From NCBI GenBank assembly GCA_020650975.1, contig JAIPMN010001102.1:1-36155 (forward strand): a stretch of DNA of 36,155 nucleotides, written 5' to 3'. Shown piece by piece: positions 1 to 11,887 of this stretch. The DNA is from Apostichopus californicus. Taxonomy: Eukaryota; Echinodermata; Holothuroidea; Aspidochirotida; Stichopodidae. The notes below the pieces were generated by a model. The model was not told the origin of the DNA. It was given only the letters and a program-made list of their open reading frames with translations, and searched no databases. Position 1 is the first letter of the stretch. Each line of letters starts with the position of its first letter. The position numbers and the translations under genes were made by a program.

Positions 1-1437
1 CCCATAACTGTACCTACATTATCTCCCCCCCCCCACCAACCTGACCTAACCCACCCCATCCCTTGCCTGTCTTTTAATTTGAGTCTGTTCTCACTTTTTG
101 TCTCTTATTTGGCCCCACCAACTACGCTGCCAAATGAATCACACTGACCAAAACCCATTCTCATATTTCCATTCTCATATTTCTAACTTAGGACAAATTA
201 CTGAACATGGCACATATTACTCCTCCTGAAAACAACAGGGATTTCCAGAAGATAAGGAATCCCAAAGTAGCAGATAGGAAGGGAGGTTTTGAATTACTGT
301 CATATGGGCGCATGTAGTAATTGTGACTTGTTCCCAAATTCCTGTATGTCACCAAAACAAACGGCCACTTGATTGACTTTAAAGCAACATATCACCCACT
401 CAAAATTTCAAAATTTTACAACAAAAATTTGGCATATCGGATTTTATACATTTTATCACATAATACTGTACATACAAGTTGCTTAACCTTTTCAAATGCC
501 AGGACTTTTTACCTTTTAGTATAGTATTTGCCATGGGGCATTTTAGTTGCACATATATGATGCATGCCATAAATTCTAACCTTTTGTGTAAAATGTTTTA
601 CACTCAATAGCAAGTTGTTGAAAATTTTAAATGGAAGGTGCGATCAATAGACCTCTTTAAAAAGGATTGACATAGGACACAGAAATAATTTCTGGTTGAC
701 TTTCAGGGTCAAGTAGTTTGGTGTACATTGGAGGACTCCTGAGATAGAAAGGAATGGTCAAGCTATCAATTTCCAGATGGCAGTCTGTTTTTGTTCAGTT
801 TAGAAAGATGGCTGTTCATACAATCTGAAGGCGTTAGAATAAATTTGAGTGATATATTTTGGCCTCGAAACGAGGTAAAACACAATCCCTAACATCATAA
901 CCACCGACCACCGATGGTTTATATGATAGAACAGCTTCCAAAAAGATCTAAGAGAAAAAACCTTATTCCATTTGGGAGATTTTGTTTTCTATATTCCTTC
1001 ACAAACAAGGCTGAAGACTTGATCAAGTATAAATCATCGAGCCACACACATCCTTCAATTTTTTTTTTCCCACTCTCCATTTTTAAATGTTAATTTTCTC
1101 TAATGGATATATGGGGGTTTGTTAGTGCTGAATCTAAAATATTGAAGCTCTTAACATGACCTTCTAATGATGGCACTTGTTTCAGTATCAACACTAGTTT
1201 TGTTTAAAGTTTAACTATAAACAAAATTATGAGAAAAAAAAAACAACGAGAAAGAAAAGGTTTTCAGATGCTAGGTGACGTCAGGGAATTACAATTCTTT
1301 TCCCCCCTCTTTTCGAAAATGAAAATTTTAACAACGGATGATAACCTAAATTGGCTCCTAAAGCAAGTGAAAGAAAAAACACGACTTGGACGTTAAGTTT
1401 AACCTTCTAAGAGCTATAATGAGCAAACATCGCTTGA

Positions 1438-1438
<1 letters not shown>

Positions 1439-1470
<32 letters not shown>

Positions 1471-1482
1471 TAGATAGATACA
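1439..1482. repeat. Microsatellite (CAGA)n then (TAGA)n
   Basis: About eight CAGA units run into TAGATAGATA and then degenerate. Confidence 0.97.
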
Positions 1483-2155
1483 TAGACACAGAAAGAGGAG
1501 AACAGGAATATACTATCAGAAAGGTCATAAAAGTAGAAATTGTATTTATATAATCACACCAAATGGTATTGTGTTGACCTTAAAACAACCTGCATCAACA
1601 TTTTTTTCCTCAAAATCTGACATAGAAATTGCCAGAAAAAGTACTTATTGATAGGAAATACTTAAATCAGGAAGTTTAAAAAGAGCTGTACATACATTAA
1701 TGAGCATACGACTATATCCATTATTCATTCGGCTTGCATGTCTCAATAGGTCAACGCAAGATTCGGTATCGATCGAGTGATTCAGTATCCTGCGAGGGTT
1801 TTGTGTGGAGTACGTACAGTACGTACTATAACCTGCTGCAGTTGTAGTACTAGAGTTTTTCATGGAATGAGAAAGTCTAATGACCAACCTTTCGCTGTTT
1901 AAGCTTTTACACTAGACTCTCACACTTGTATTCCATAGAACATTTTGTTAATGAGTTCCAGATACTCAAATCTCTCTCTGTTTCAATTTCAAGCTGCTTT
2001 CCTTTTTCAATTGTGAACATAATTAAGCCGTGTTATATAGTTTTTAACTATATTACACAAACTGCAGAGTAACAATTGATCATATTGAATGTCAGAATGA
2101 TTTATAACTTAGAAACTCCAGAAGATATCTAGGGTATGTTTTCATTTCTTTAGGA

Positions 2156-2166
2156 GGGGGGGGGGG
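2156..2166. repeat. Poly-G (11)
   Basis: An uninterrupted G run followed by purine-rich AGGTGGAGATGAGATGG. Confidence 0.95.
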
Positions 2167-3566
2167 AGGTGGAGATGAGATGGACAGGGCGAGAGGGGAA
2201 GGATACTGGATATTTGCATGAATAGTTAGACAAGAAAGTGTCATATATGTGGACATATATGCATAACACTGTGCACGAAACTCTTAGCAGAAGGCTAATG
2301 GCCAGTGCTGTAAGCCCAGAAGAATTTCAAAATTAAAACTTCAACAAGCACAAAGATATGTGGGAGGGGAAGAGAACTATGCAACCAACTTGACACTTGA
2401 CTTGTTGTTTGGTCCAACAAAGTGTGAACAGGCCAAAATACCCAAAACACTTAAGGGTTCTACAACGAGTACTTCACCTGCCAAGTACTACACACAGTAC
2501 TAATACATTGCTGTAGACGACTTAAAGTGAACCAAAGTATTTCTAATCACAAATGGTCTTGTTGTCTATATCAACCAATTCATTTGAAAGAAATTATAAC
2601 TTTTCCGAGCAAAAACAGGATGGCTTTTTCTTTGCTTATTCCTGTTATAAACTGTGAATGTTTGCAAGCTAGTACAAACTACTTTACTGAATCACTGCCA
2701 AATCCTTGTAACACCAATCACCCAGAAAATTGGGTTTCTATGGTTACAAGAAACCTTGGCTTTCTTACCCAACATAAATATTTTAGTAATCACCAAGGGA
2801 TGATAACTCAAAAACCTGACCAAAAGTGAAAGTAGAAGTCCTAAGGGTTCCTACCCACATATTACAAGACACATACATCATGCAAGTAAGAAATGTCCAC
2901 CCATCTACAAAACAACATACCTTTGGAAGGATCCCCCCCAAAGGTTTTACAGTGAGTGATAACCATGAATGAAATAAGTTCCTGTCAGTCTAAAGCCAAT
3001 GTATGTTGCCAGTGAGTGACCTATTTGTAAAAGCTGTTTACAATGGCACTTCAGACAGCTAAGTTAAGCAGCATAATCTGCAAAAAAAACTCCACATAAA
3101 AGTGTACTTTCAAAGCACACTTCAATCTGCATATCAGAATGCAGGGAATGCTAGCTGAGAAGTCGAGCGAATCAGAAGAGAAATCCCTCCCATTGTGTAA
3201 AACTTTGGCAGCCCTGGGACAAGAAGCTTAAGTTATCTATACAGATTGAGAGAGGGGGGAAAAACAACCTAACAATAGAACAGAGATTGTTCACTGGGGC
3301 TTCAAAATGAAGACAACACCTAATTGACTAGTCAAAAAGACCGTTGAAATGGACCGTTTACTGCTACTGGATCATTAGAAGCATGCGTTCCTCACATGAT
3401 GGAAATGTGTTAGAAGAACATGCCCTCGGTATGTATACCAGAAAGCGAAATTTTGAACTTACAAATCTTTCTCGAACGACTAAATTTCATTTACGAGTAT
3501 TTGATTGTACATAACTGAGAGAAGATTGCCAAATTCATTTGTTGGCAGAAACATGTTTCTCTCTTC

Positions 3567-3595
3567 TTTTTTTTGGGGGGGGGGGTGGGGGGGGG
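3567..3595. repeat. T8 joined to G11-T-G9
   Basis: An abrupt junction from poly-T to poly-G, the same arrangement as at 4703-4722. Confidence 0.95.
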
Positions 3596-4183
3596 TAAAT
3601 AAATCAACTGGATAGCATCATTGTTTACCCAATAAACAACAAATTAACCTCTAATTGCTGCAAGTCCAAAGGCCATGTCTGGATGAGAAAGTCACCTCAT
3701 CGAGACCCCACAACATTTTCCTGGATCGAATTTCACAGCGAAGAAAAAAAAACAAAAAACAAACACAACAACTTCGTTTACCCCCAGAGTGACCTTAAGA
3801 TGTTATCACCAGATCAATGCAAACACACAGACGGACGCAATGGGAAACTAAGCGAATTGGTAGAATCAACTAGGCCTCTTTCAGGGCCCCACTTGGCCCT
3901 TCAAACTGCCAGAGACTGAATTCACATTCGTCTAAAGAATCCTCGAGCCTCTGTCTTAATGACGAGCAGCTGACCGTCCGCCAAGGCTTGAAGGATACGA
4001 TTAGACTCACAAATAAGCGTAGAGGGTTTGCTGGTCAAGGTATCATTCGCAAGGGCATGAGTTGAATGCACCCCAAAAAAAATCAACTCCCCAAGATCCC
4101 AGGTACCTCTCCAGGTTGACAGGTGAGGTTTATCCTGAAAAAACTTCAGGGGAGAGATTCTTGAAGAGGGAAGAAAAAGGTTG

Positions 4184-4500
4184 TACTTTTTGCTGCACCA
4201 ATGTCTAAGTTCTAACTGCCACATTAATCTGAATGTGATGGCACATGTACTTTTGCTGCACCAATGTCTAAGTTCTCTAACTGCCACATGAATCTGAATG
4301 TGATGGCACATGTCCTTTAGTGCACTAATGTCTAAGTTCTAACTGCCACATGAATCTGAATGTGATGGCACATGTACTTTTAGTGCACTAATGTCTAAGT
4401 TCTAACTGCCACATGAATCTGAATGTGATGGCACATGTACTTTTAGTGGCACACTAATGTCTAAGTTCTAACTGTCACATGAATCTGAATGTGATGGCAC
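4184..4500. repeat. Minisatellite, five copies of an about 63 bp unit
   Basis: The landmark AATGTCTAAGTTCT recurs from 4200, 4263, 4327, 4390 and 4456, giving periods of 63, 64, 63 and 66. Copy 2 carries an extra CT and copy 5 extra bases before the landmark. Each unit holds an imperfect inverted repeat, TGCCACAT against ATGTGATGGCA, and most end in GGCACATGT. A minus-strand frame runs through part of the array but only reflects the repeat. Confidence 0.95.
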
Positions 4501-4702
4501 AACTGCACTCTGTGGAGGTCATCACTAGTAAATAATGATCACTTGCGTTGTCATGGACACAGTCAGGACAAAGTACTTCCAATTTTGAATTATGTCAATC
4601 TAAATATTGATTACAAAATCGACTGTTTGGCTGTCTCCCTGAATTTACCTTATCTGCTATTTTTCTATTTGCAAGTCCATTTAAAGTCTAATTTGTTTCC
4701 CC

Positions 4703-4722
4703 TTTTTTTTTTGGGGGGGGGG
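4703..4722. repeat. T10 joined to G10
   Basis: An abrupt poly-T to poly-G junction followed by a G-rich stretch (GGGTGGGAGAGGGAGGGAGG). Confidence 0.95.
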
Positions 4723-4845
4723 ATGGTGGGTGGGAGAGGGAGGGAGGTTCTATATGTTCCTCCATGATAAGACAATGCAATAGTTGCACAATTAATTACA
4801 TGTATCCATCAATGAAAGATATCTATGCGATTACAAATCTTTGCC

Positions 4846-4860
4846 TTTTTTTTTTTTTTT
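4846..4860. repeat. Poly-T (15)
   Basis: A T homopolymer, not attached to a recognisable retroelement. Confidence 0.95.
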
Positions 4861-6172
4861 GTGAATCCAGTGAACAAAATTACATAACAGTCTCACCCAT
4901 GTAATGTTAGGTTTTGTACTCATTTAGCATATATTTATTTTCAATAAATTTCCATTGTTCCTAGTGCACTGTTGTTGAAATAAGTTTATAGCAGATCGTT
5001 TCCTCCACGTCGGTTTACTATGAAATGTTGGTAACACCACCGACTCACAAGAGTACACTGAAAATTACCACAATGTAAACAGCAAGTTGTGAATTACAAT
5101 AAACCATGGCTTTGTATAAAGCGGCACAGTGTTCTTATTGATCTCCAAATTCAAGCTACTGTATGCCATTAATATACAATATACATTACAAACACCTAAA
5201 GTACTGTGAGGGCTGACCTTGTACGGAGAAAAAAATTGCAAAGCCACTTAACCCTGCTTGGTGTGCAACCATTGTTCAACCAAGTGGAGCACTATGGGAT
5301 TTTTTCTTTCTTTTCATATTGCCGATATATAAAGAGCAGCACAGTTTGACATCTCTGCCCGGCCTACACAAAGTGCACTTCACATGTGTTATCTAGCTGC
5401 TGATGGGTAAACAGTATTAAACAAGATATTGACTAGGTTACACAGTTTAAACCGAAATCCCATATCCCAAGATCGAAGTAGAATCATTGAATAGTGCTAT
5501 GTATCGTGTCAAGAAACAAGGAAGGAAAAAAAACACAAATCCGACATTACTTCCTGTCCCGCAAAAGGATGTAATTAGCTAGTAGTTGGGCTGATAAATT
5601 ACTAACAATAACAATACACTTCCATACGACAACATAAAATGTTTAAAAACAATGACATTGATGAAGTACAACTTAGGGAAGAAACATTGCTTTACAAACA
5701 AAAACCGTTTATGTTGTATTCAGCATATTAAACATGTGATAGAGGCAGCTATGATGAACAGAAAAACCCTCTTCCGTACCCTGCAAGCCAATTCGGTCAG
5801 TCGTTCAGAAAAGGACCGGGGAAGACTTGGAACAAGTCTAACAGCCCTAACACCACTGGGTGCTACGGATAATATTCACAGAAAGGAATTCAGGCAAGAG
5901 AAACATGGCGATATATACTGTATAAATTATGCAAATGGATTTTTAATCACTCCTGACTAAAAGGAGGCCTGACAGCTTTAAAAACCAAATTTTGGTATAT
6001 ATAATACAACGTGAAATGTCGTTTGTAGCTGTTGTGTGGATTGGACGGAAGAGACCTGACAGTTCAGTTTAATACAGGTATACCACTAAATGACACAGAT
6101 GACGATCTCAGGTAGAGTGATAATATTATATTGTTATCTCAGTATCAGATCATGATAGTATAGGTACAGTAT

Positions 6173-6192
6173 CATGCATGCTTGCATGCATG
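6173..6192. repeat. CATGCATG palindromic pair
   Basis: The sequence CATGCATGCTTGCATGCATG is a 20-nt near-perfect palindrome. Confidence 0.85.
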
Positions 6193-6281
6193 TATTTACC
6201 AGCAAAGAGATGGTACCTGTATAAAATAGCAGCCTAATCACATGACATACCCTCTTTGGTCTAACTGCATAATTTGAGGGA

Positions 6282-6292
6282 GGGGGGGGGGG
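6282..6292. repeat. Poly-G (11)
   Basis: A G run within GAGGGAGGGG. Confidence 0.95.
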
Positions 6293-8103
6293 ACAGATGG
6301 CCAAGACTGCCATTCCTTGCCACATGTGTTAACTCTCCATAATAGAGCGATTAGAACTCTTTACTTTTGACCATCACCTACTTTCAAGTGATCAACAAGG
6401 ATCTTCCACTCATATGAACCTTTACCATTGACTTTTGGTGTTTAAATGGACTTTAGACCTCTGTTGACCTCTGTTGCCAAACCACCAATAGCAATGGAGA
6501 TCTTTCACTAAGGGATGTTTATGTACCAAATATGTAATTTACAGACACAAAACTTTTCACTCTGGTTGTTTACGTTTTCAGACTTTGAACTGGCACTATT
6601 TCCCAAAAGTGGATACTCGAGAGGCAAAAATCCTGGGACATTACAGCAAGTTATTTCAGGGGCCCCCAACTTGAATTTATAAATTGACTCAAGTGGAGGT
6701 GGTGGGCAAACAAACATGCATACAGCTCTTAACAGTACACAATAACTGTATACATACCCATGAGAAAGCTGAACATAACACACAGGGATCCCTGAACTAT
6801 AAAACTATGAAATTCAAAATTCAATCAGTACAGAGTCAAAGAGTTTAAGAGGTCAAGTGACCGGAATCTCAACCCATGGTTCTGTTAATAAGTAACGTGC
6901 TTCAGTTGCAGCATACTATGCAAATGTCAGTGAATAGCCATGGGGGCTTTACATGCACCATCCAAACTTCATCACTGAAGCAAGGAACTTTTGACTCAAA
7001 CCGAGTTGTACCCATGAGCAAACAAATATTCTGGCTTCACTTTAAAATGTTTTACTCATCAAAAAAAAAAAAGGAAAATTGCTGTTATTTGCAAGAGGAC
7101 CAGCAAAATGACAAATCACAAAAAAAGGATCACATTTTTGTCTGAGTTTCACCATTTTTGATGATCAGACGAGCCAGATAAATATATACTAACTCTCTGA
7201 AACGTTAAACTTGAAATGAGGGCGCTTTCTGCCAGGGGACGGATCCAGAGGTTCTATGCCCTTGAAATGTGCGGCAGAGTTGATTGAATTACCAACTTTA
7301 ATATACGAAGATCGGAAATTACACCATTTCTACCAATCACTAAAACTTGAGGAAGAGTTTATGTGAAAGGTTACATAACTAAATGTGTTGAGGTTACAGG
7401 GCAATCCGCAATGGATACGAGACAACAAAAACAGTAACTTTAGTTATAAATACTGAGATCATAGAGGGCAAGTAATGGCCTTATTCCAAGTAAAACCATT
7501 CAGGAAAAAAGCAGGATACCTCTTAATCCCGCTTAGGTTTCCATGCATGCGTTTTGCATAGTCACGTTTTGGTGGAGCCCCCCAAAACCAACCCAAACCA
7601 TCCAGGAAGGAAAACTAGTCTTCCTAGCCTTCCTTCCTTTAGGAGTGCCCTCCCACATATTGGATTGTGGAGATTATATACATGTACACATTGTTATTGC
7701 CCAATGTGAGATGATCTATAAGGATATTCTGGATATTATAGAACCACGACGGTATTCCACCTCTGTCTGATGGCATTACTTGTTTCGGTCGACAAGGGAG
7801 TCAGTCGCAAGCATTTAACTTTGAATAAATTACAAAGGTAGACTTCTTTAGGTTTAGCAAGACATAACAACAATCTGGCAGACTTTTTAAGGGGAACTTT
7901 TACTGTACATATAAAGCTTCATAAAAAGCACAAAAATTTAAATAAATTAAAAATTGAAAAAATAATAACCCTAACTTGCTTGTTTGATTGAATATTTTGG
8001 GAGAATTCTGCCAAAATTAATAAAAATCCAAAGCAAATAGTGTCATATTGAGCAAAATTGAGTTAACTTACAAGCAATGCCATCTGTATATCACATGTTC
8101 CCA

Positions 8104-8147
8104 CCCCCCCCCCCATACCTACCCACCATCCCACCCCCCCCCCCCCC
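8104..8147. repeat. Two poly-C runs (11 and 14)
   Basis: Runs at 8104-8114 and 8134-8147 share similar flanks (CCCAC upstream, ATACCT or TATACCT downstream), suggesting a short tandem duplication. Confidence 0.9.
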
Positions 8148-8341
8148 TATACCTGACCCACTATCCATAGTCACCATTGTCACCATAGAGGAGGCTCTCT
8201 AATTTAGAATGGCTGAGTAGATTTAAGCACCACCAGGGGCAGATATTGTGATTTCATATATAAGCAATTTTACAAAGAAAATATTTTACAACTAAACCAA
8301 CAAGACCAGTCTACGCGATGGTAGGTAAGATCATGCTGTTA

Positions 8342-8396
8342 AATTGCAGGATTTTTAACAGATTTGAACACGATTAATTGCAGGATTTTAACAGAT
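8342..8396. repeat. Short tandem duplication (2 copies, about 33 bp)
   Basis: AATTGCAGGATTTT(T)AACAGAT occurs at 8342-8363 and again at 8375-8396. Confidence 0.85.
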
Positions 8397-9759
8397 ATGT
8401 TTAGATAGAAACTTACACTGTTGAGTGGGGTGACTTGACAATATACCTTTTGAAAATGAAGATTTTGCTAAGTCATAAGTTTCAAGTGGTACGGTCTTGT
8501 GCATACGCATACATACACCAACAACAACTCTTTGAAGTAACTCCCACTCAAAGGAAGTCCACAATCACATAGCAAGCATTTCATCAAGTTTCACGCTTTA
8601 AGTTTCCTACTTAGAATTTAGATGGATCAACTTTTAGTTATGTTGTAATCACATTCTGTGTTGGGTTTCGGGTAACAAACCACAATCAAAAATGGGTTTG
8701 ATCTAAAAAAAAACCTCACAATCACATTAAAATTTGTCTCCTGGACACACCTTCCATATCTTGTATACTGTCAATTCACAGAATCTCAAACCACAATGGA
8801 AAACACTGTTAACAGAATTTGTGTTTAAACTTGGAATGATCTGGCAAATCTGCAGTCCGCACAAGTTTATGAGAGGATTTTGGTCAGTCCATCACAAGAA
8901 CAACTTAACAGTTCTTCCAGATTTTAAATGTTTTTTTTCACTCCCTATTCAAGATTCTTCACATGCTGAAAAATAGAAGTTGTGCAAGAAAGATCACCAC
9001 CAATAAACCCTCAAGTTGAAAGATCCCCTGCCTATAAACCCCATTATATCCCCATTATATGTCTTAATCTTCCAAACAAAACAAATTCCTGGGAGTGCTC
9101 TTCAATGCAGGACATAAAACCAGATTTTGCATTCAGTTTCTGAAATCTGTGACAGGCAAGAGGGCCTTATTGTAGCCTAATTCGTAGCCTAAAGTTTGAA
9201 TTGATTACCCCTTTGATTGTGAAATGACAATAGCTGACCACAAAGAGTTAATGATATCCTCAATGAACCCCAGACTTCACCTTCATCCATGAAAATCTCA
9301 CTCTTTTATCTTCCGGGATGAACCAAATCTCGGCCTCTCTATGGACTAATTCCTCTTTTGTAAGTTAGACTCTTATAGGGGGAAGATTTTCACTGAAGAA
9401 AGCCTCATGGGGCCTTCTTCTTTCTTTCTTTTAAACTTAGCCTGAAACTATTGAGAAATTTTACAATGGTCTGAGATAATTTCTGGATCTTCTTTGAAAA
9501 TGTTGTGTCTGAGTGTGGGCGAAATGATGAACAGTGATTCTGGCAAATGGGACAAATACAAAAAGTTGCCAGGTGCAAAAGATTGTCCCATATGCCTTGT
9601 TGCTATGTGAAACTACAGGGGAAAATAAATTGAAGAGGAAAACAGGGTCATGTCGACCAATCATCTATTAAATAGTGAAAATGGCAAAATCATTAATGTC
9701 ATAAACTAGGCTAGGAAGAATGACACTGATATTTCCCTTATAGAGTGCCTGCGTGCAGA

Positions 9760-9804
9760 CATACATATATACGCATACATACACACATGCATACATACAT
9801 ACCT
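9760..9804. repeat. Degenerate (CATA)n microsatellite
   Basis: ACATACATATATACGC then CATACATACACACATGC and CATACATACATACC. Confidence 0.9.
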
Positions 9805-10716
9805 ACAAACCAACCACTCCATCTGCCTGTAATAAGTAACCACCTAGAAACCATCCACTCAGCTAAGAATGCTGTTTGACAAAGTTTACAACCTTGCCAC
9901 CAAAGAATTGGCCGCTACTAATTTTGGGCTTTTAATGGATACTCTCGAACCCTGTGAAATTTCAGCTTGCAAGTAAACTTAGGTAGTTAGCGACCTGATC
10001 TACTCGACGGATTGGGTAGCTCCATTCGAGAGAAATGAACTTTCAAAAGGTTGGGCCTCCCTGCGATGTCCATTTAGCGGGCAAGCTGAGTAAATCAAGC
10101 TCTGCTTTTTATGTCATCCATCACAGGAGAAACTGAAGGCATTCATGGTACGGTACTTAGTACATGAACCTTTAGAACGGCACATGTGCTTTAATTAATG
10201 ACGGTGCACGAGGGAAGGCCTCTAGGAATATGTTGGAGAGAAACCCTAGTATACTGAAAGCCTTGACCAGCCTCAATTTAGTTCTCCTGCTATTTCAGTT
10301 TTGTTTACTAACTCAGAGGAAAAGAGCACTTGGCCTACTTAACTTGACTAGGGGTGTCATCCGAGACATTCAAATTAGATGTAACCGGAGGAACGTTGCA
10401 ACGAGCCTTGCGTCCGCTCGATGCAAGATGCAGTTTAGAAATAGCCATTGACCCCCCAAATGGAGGAGATAAGTACTGTATCTCTCTTGTTGATTCACAA
10501 CAAATAAACTGTTTCCACTTAATCTTTTAATTTAAAACATTATAATTACACTAGTTAGTAGAAAAAAGTAAAATATGTCAGTGGAAATGCAAAAGATTAA
10601 ACTCTTCCCCATAGATATAAGCAAACACACTATTCAATCTACCCCGGTTAAAATGTTTATTTGTAATCATAAACCATCATAAAACTCCAGAAACCTGATA
10701 CTAATATGCTGAAATG

Positions 10717-10732
10717 ATATATATATATATAT
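10717..10732. repeat. (AT)8
   Basis: An uninterrupted AT dinucleotide run. Confidence 0.95.
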
Positions 10733-11117
10733 TCCCAGGTATATATGGCCATGATTATCAAGTTACGGTCAAAAATTGGTAAACCTGGCATTCAACAGAC
10801 AAACTGATGTGTAATGCTGGAGAGGACATGGTAACCAAGAGGGATTTTTCCTCAGACACCTACTATAGTATATCCCTAATTAACCACTTCTCTAATCAGG
10901 CAGCCTACCCAACAAAAGTTTGGGACACTACACAAACCACATTAACTGCGCTTGAATTTGATGATTCGCTGAAAATGAATCCAGCGAAGAGGATTTGTTC
11001 AACAGACTTAACTAATCAGCAAGAAACTGACATACGTGCAGATTAGGGAAGGTGGAAAATTACAAACCTTATCTTTTATAGCAAATGCAAAAGGATTCAC
11101 CGAGATTGTATCTACTC

Positions 11118-11163
11118 ATGCGCACACGCACACACACGCACACATACATATGGACACACACAA
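11118..11163. repeat. Degenerate (CA)n microsatellite
   Basis: Alternating CA with CG and TA interruptions. Short open frames on both strands here are artefacts of the repeat. Confidence 0.9.
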
Positions 11164-11379
11164 AATTTGCACTGGTACTTTCGTACCTGTTTCAGTGTTG
11201 AACTTAACCAACGCATACTGTACTGTACACTGTTAAGGAGTCTATTGTAATTACTGTGGTCTATGTGAACCAAGAACCTGTCTGAAGCAAACAAGATTTC
11301 ACATTTAATGAGCTGCATAAATCAGGAGTGTACAGGTAGAGATAACAATCTTCACACCAATCAGCTAAACAGTTGCAAA

Positions 11380-11414
11380 GGGGGGGGGGGGGGGNNNNNN
11401 NGGGGGGGGGGGGG
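11380..11414. other. Poly-G tract interrupted by a 7-N assembly gap
   Basis: Fifteen G (11380-11394), seven N (11395-11401) and thirteen G (11402-11414). The gap is almost certainly an unresolved homopolymer, so its true length is unknown. Confidence 0.97.
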
Positions 11415-11866
11415 TGTGAAGGGAAAAAGAAAAAAACCTGGAAGATTTATTTGTCAATGCTAAGCAGAGAAATAACATCCAATCTGTAGCCATTCATACC
11501 ATGGAAAAAGATTGTAGAATCCAGGGAGGGGAGACCTATACAATTGATACTACTAATGGCTTAAAGCAAGAATGAAAATCTGACCAATTCCAGGTTTCGA
11601 TGACTGTTAATTACAATTGATCACAATAACCATTGATAACTTAATGACCGTCTCCTATTTCCACCGCCTTGGACAGAATGAATTGGATTCCAAGATTTTG
11701 TGGGTTTAATTTGTGGTTAGAAACCAAAGGAGGTAAACATCCTTCCCCCACATACATGGTTTGCATAACTGTATTTAAACCCAGATAAACAGGGCTTTTT
11801 AAATCTCTTCAAAATAGTCTATTTGAAATCCTTTTACTGCCACTTCTTGAGTGAGTAAACAGGTAA

Positions 11867-11887
11867 TGTGTGTGTGTGTGTGTGTGG
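11867..11887. repeat. (TG)n microsatellite
   Basis: An uninterrupted TG run followed by GTACGTACTGTAC. Confidence 0.95.

Larger units (their letters stand above)
35..4183. other. Non-coding stretch, left part of proposed intron
   Basis: Apart from the microsatellite and poly-G tracts listed, I see AT-rich unique-looking DNA. The open frames (for example plus 2527-2829 and 3683-3919) have no domain, no splice support and no biased composition. Confidence 0.6.

Noticed and set aside
3922..4311. 129-codon minus-strand open frame with a duplicated peptide
   Set aside because: The duplication comes from the 63 bp minisatellite, and the remainder has no recognisable domain.
5387..5399. GTTATCTAGCTG, matching the middle of miR-9
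   Set aside because: The miR-9 seed (CTTTGGT) is missing and there is no complementary arm nearby, so no precursor hairpin can form.
10719..10749. TATATATA as a possible TATA box
   Set aside because: It is a plain AT dinucleotide repeat with no coding start or other core element nearby.
11036..11318. Overlapping frames on both strands with His/Thr or Cys/Val repeats
   Set aside because: They are translations of the CA microsatellite.
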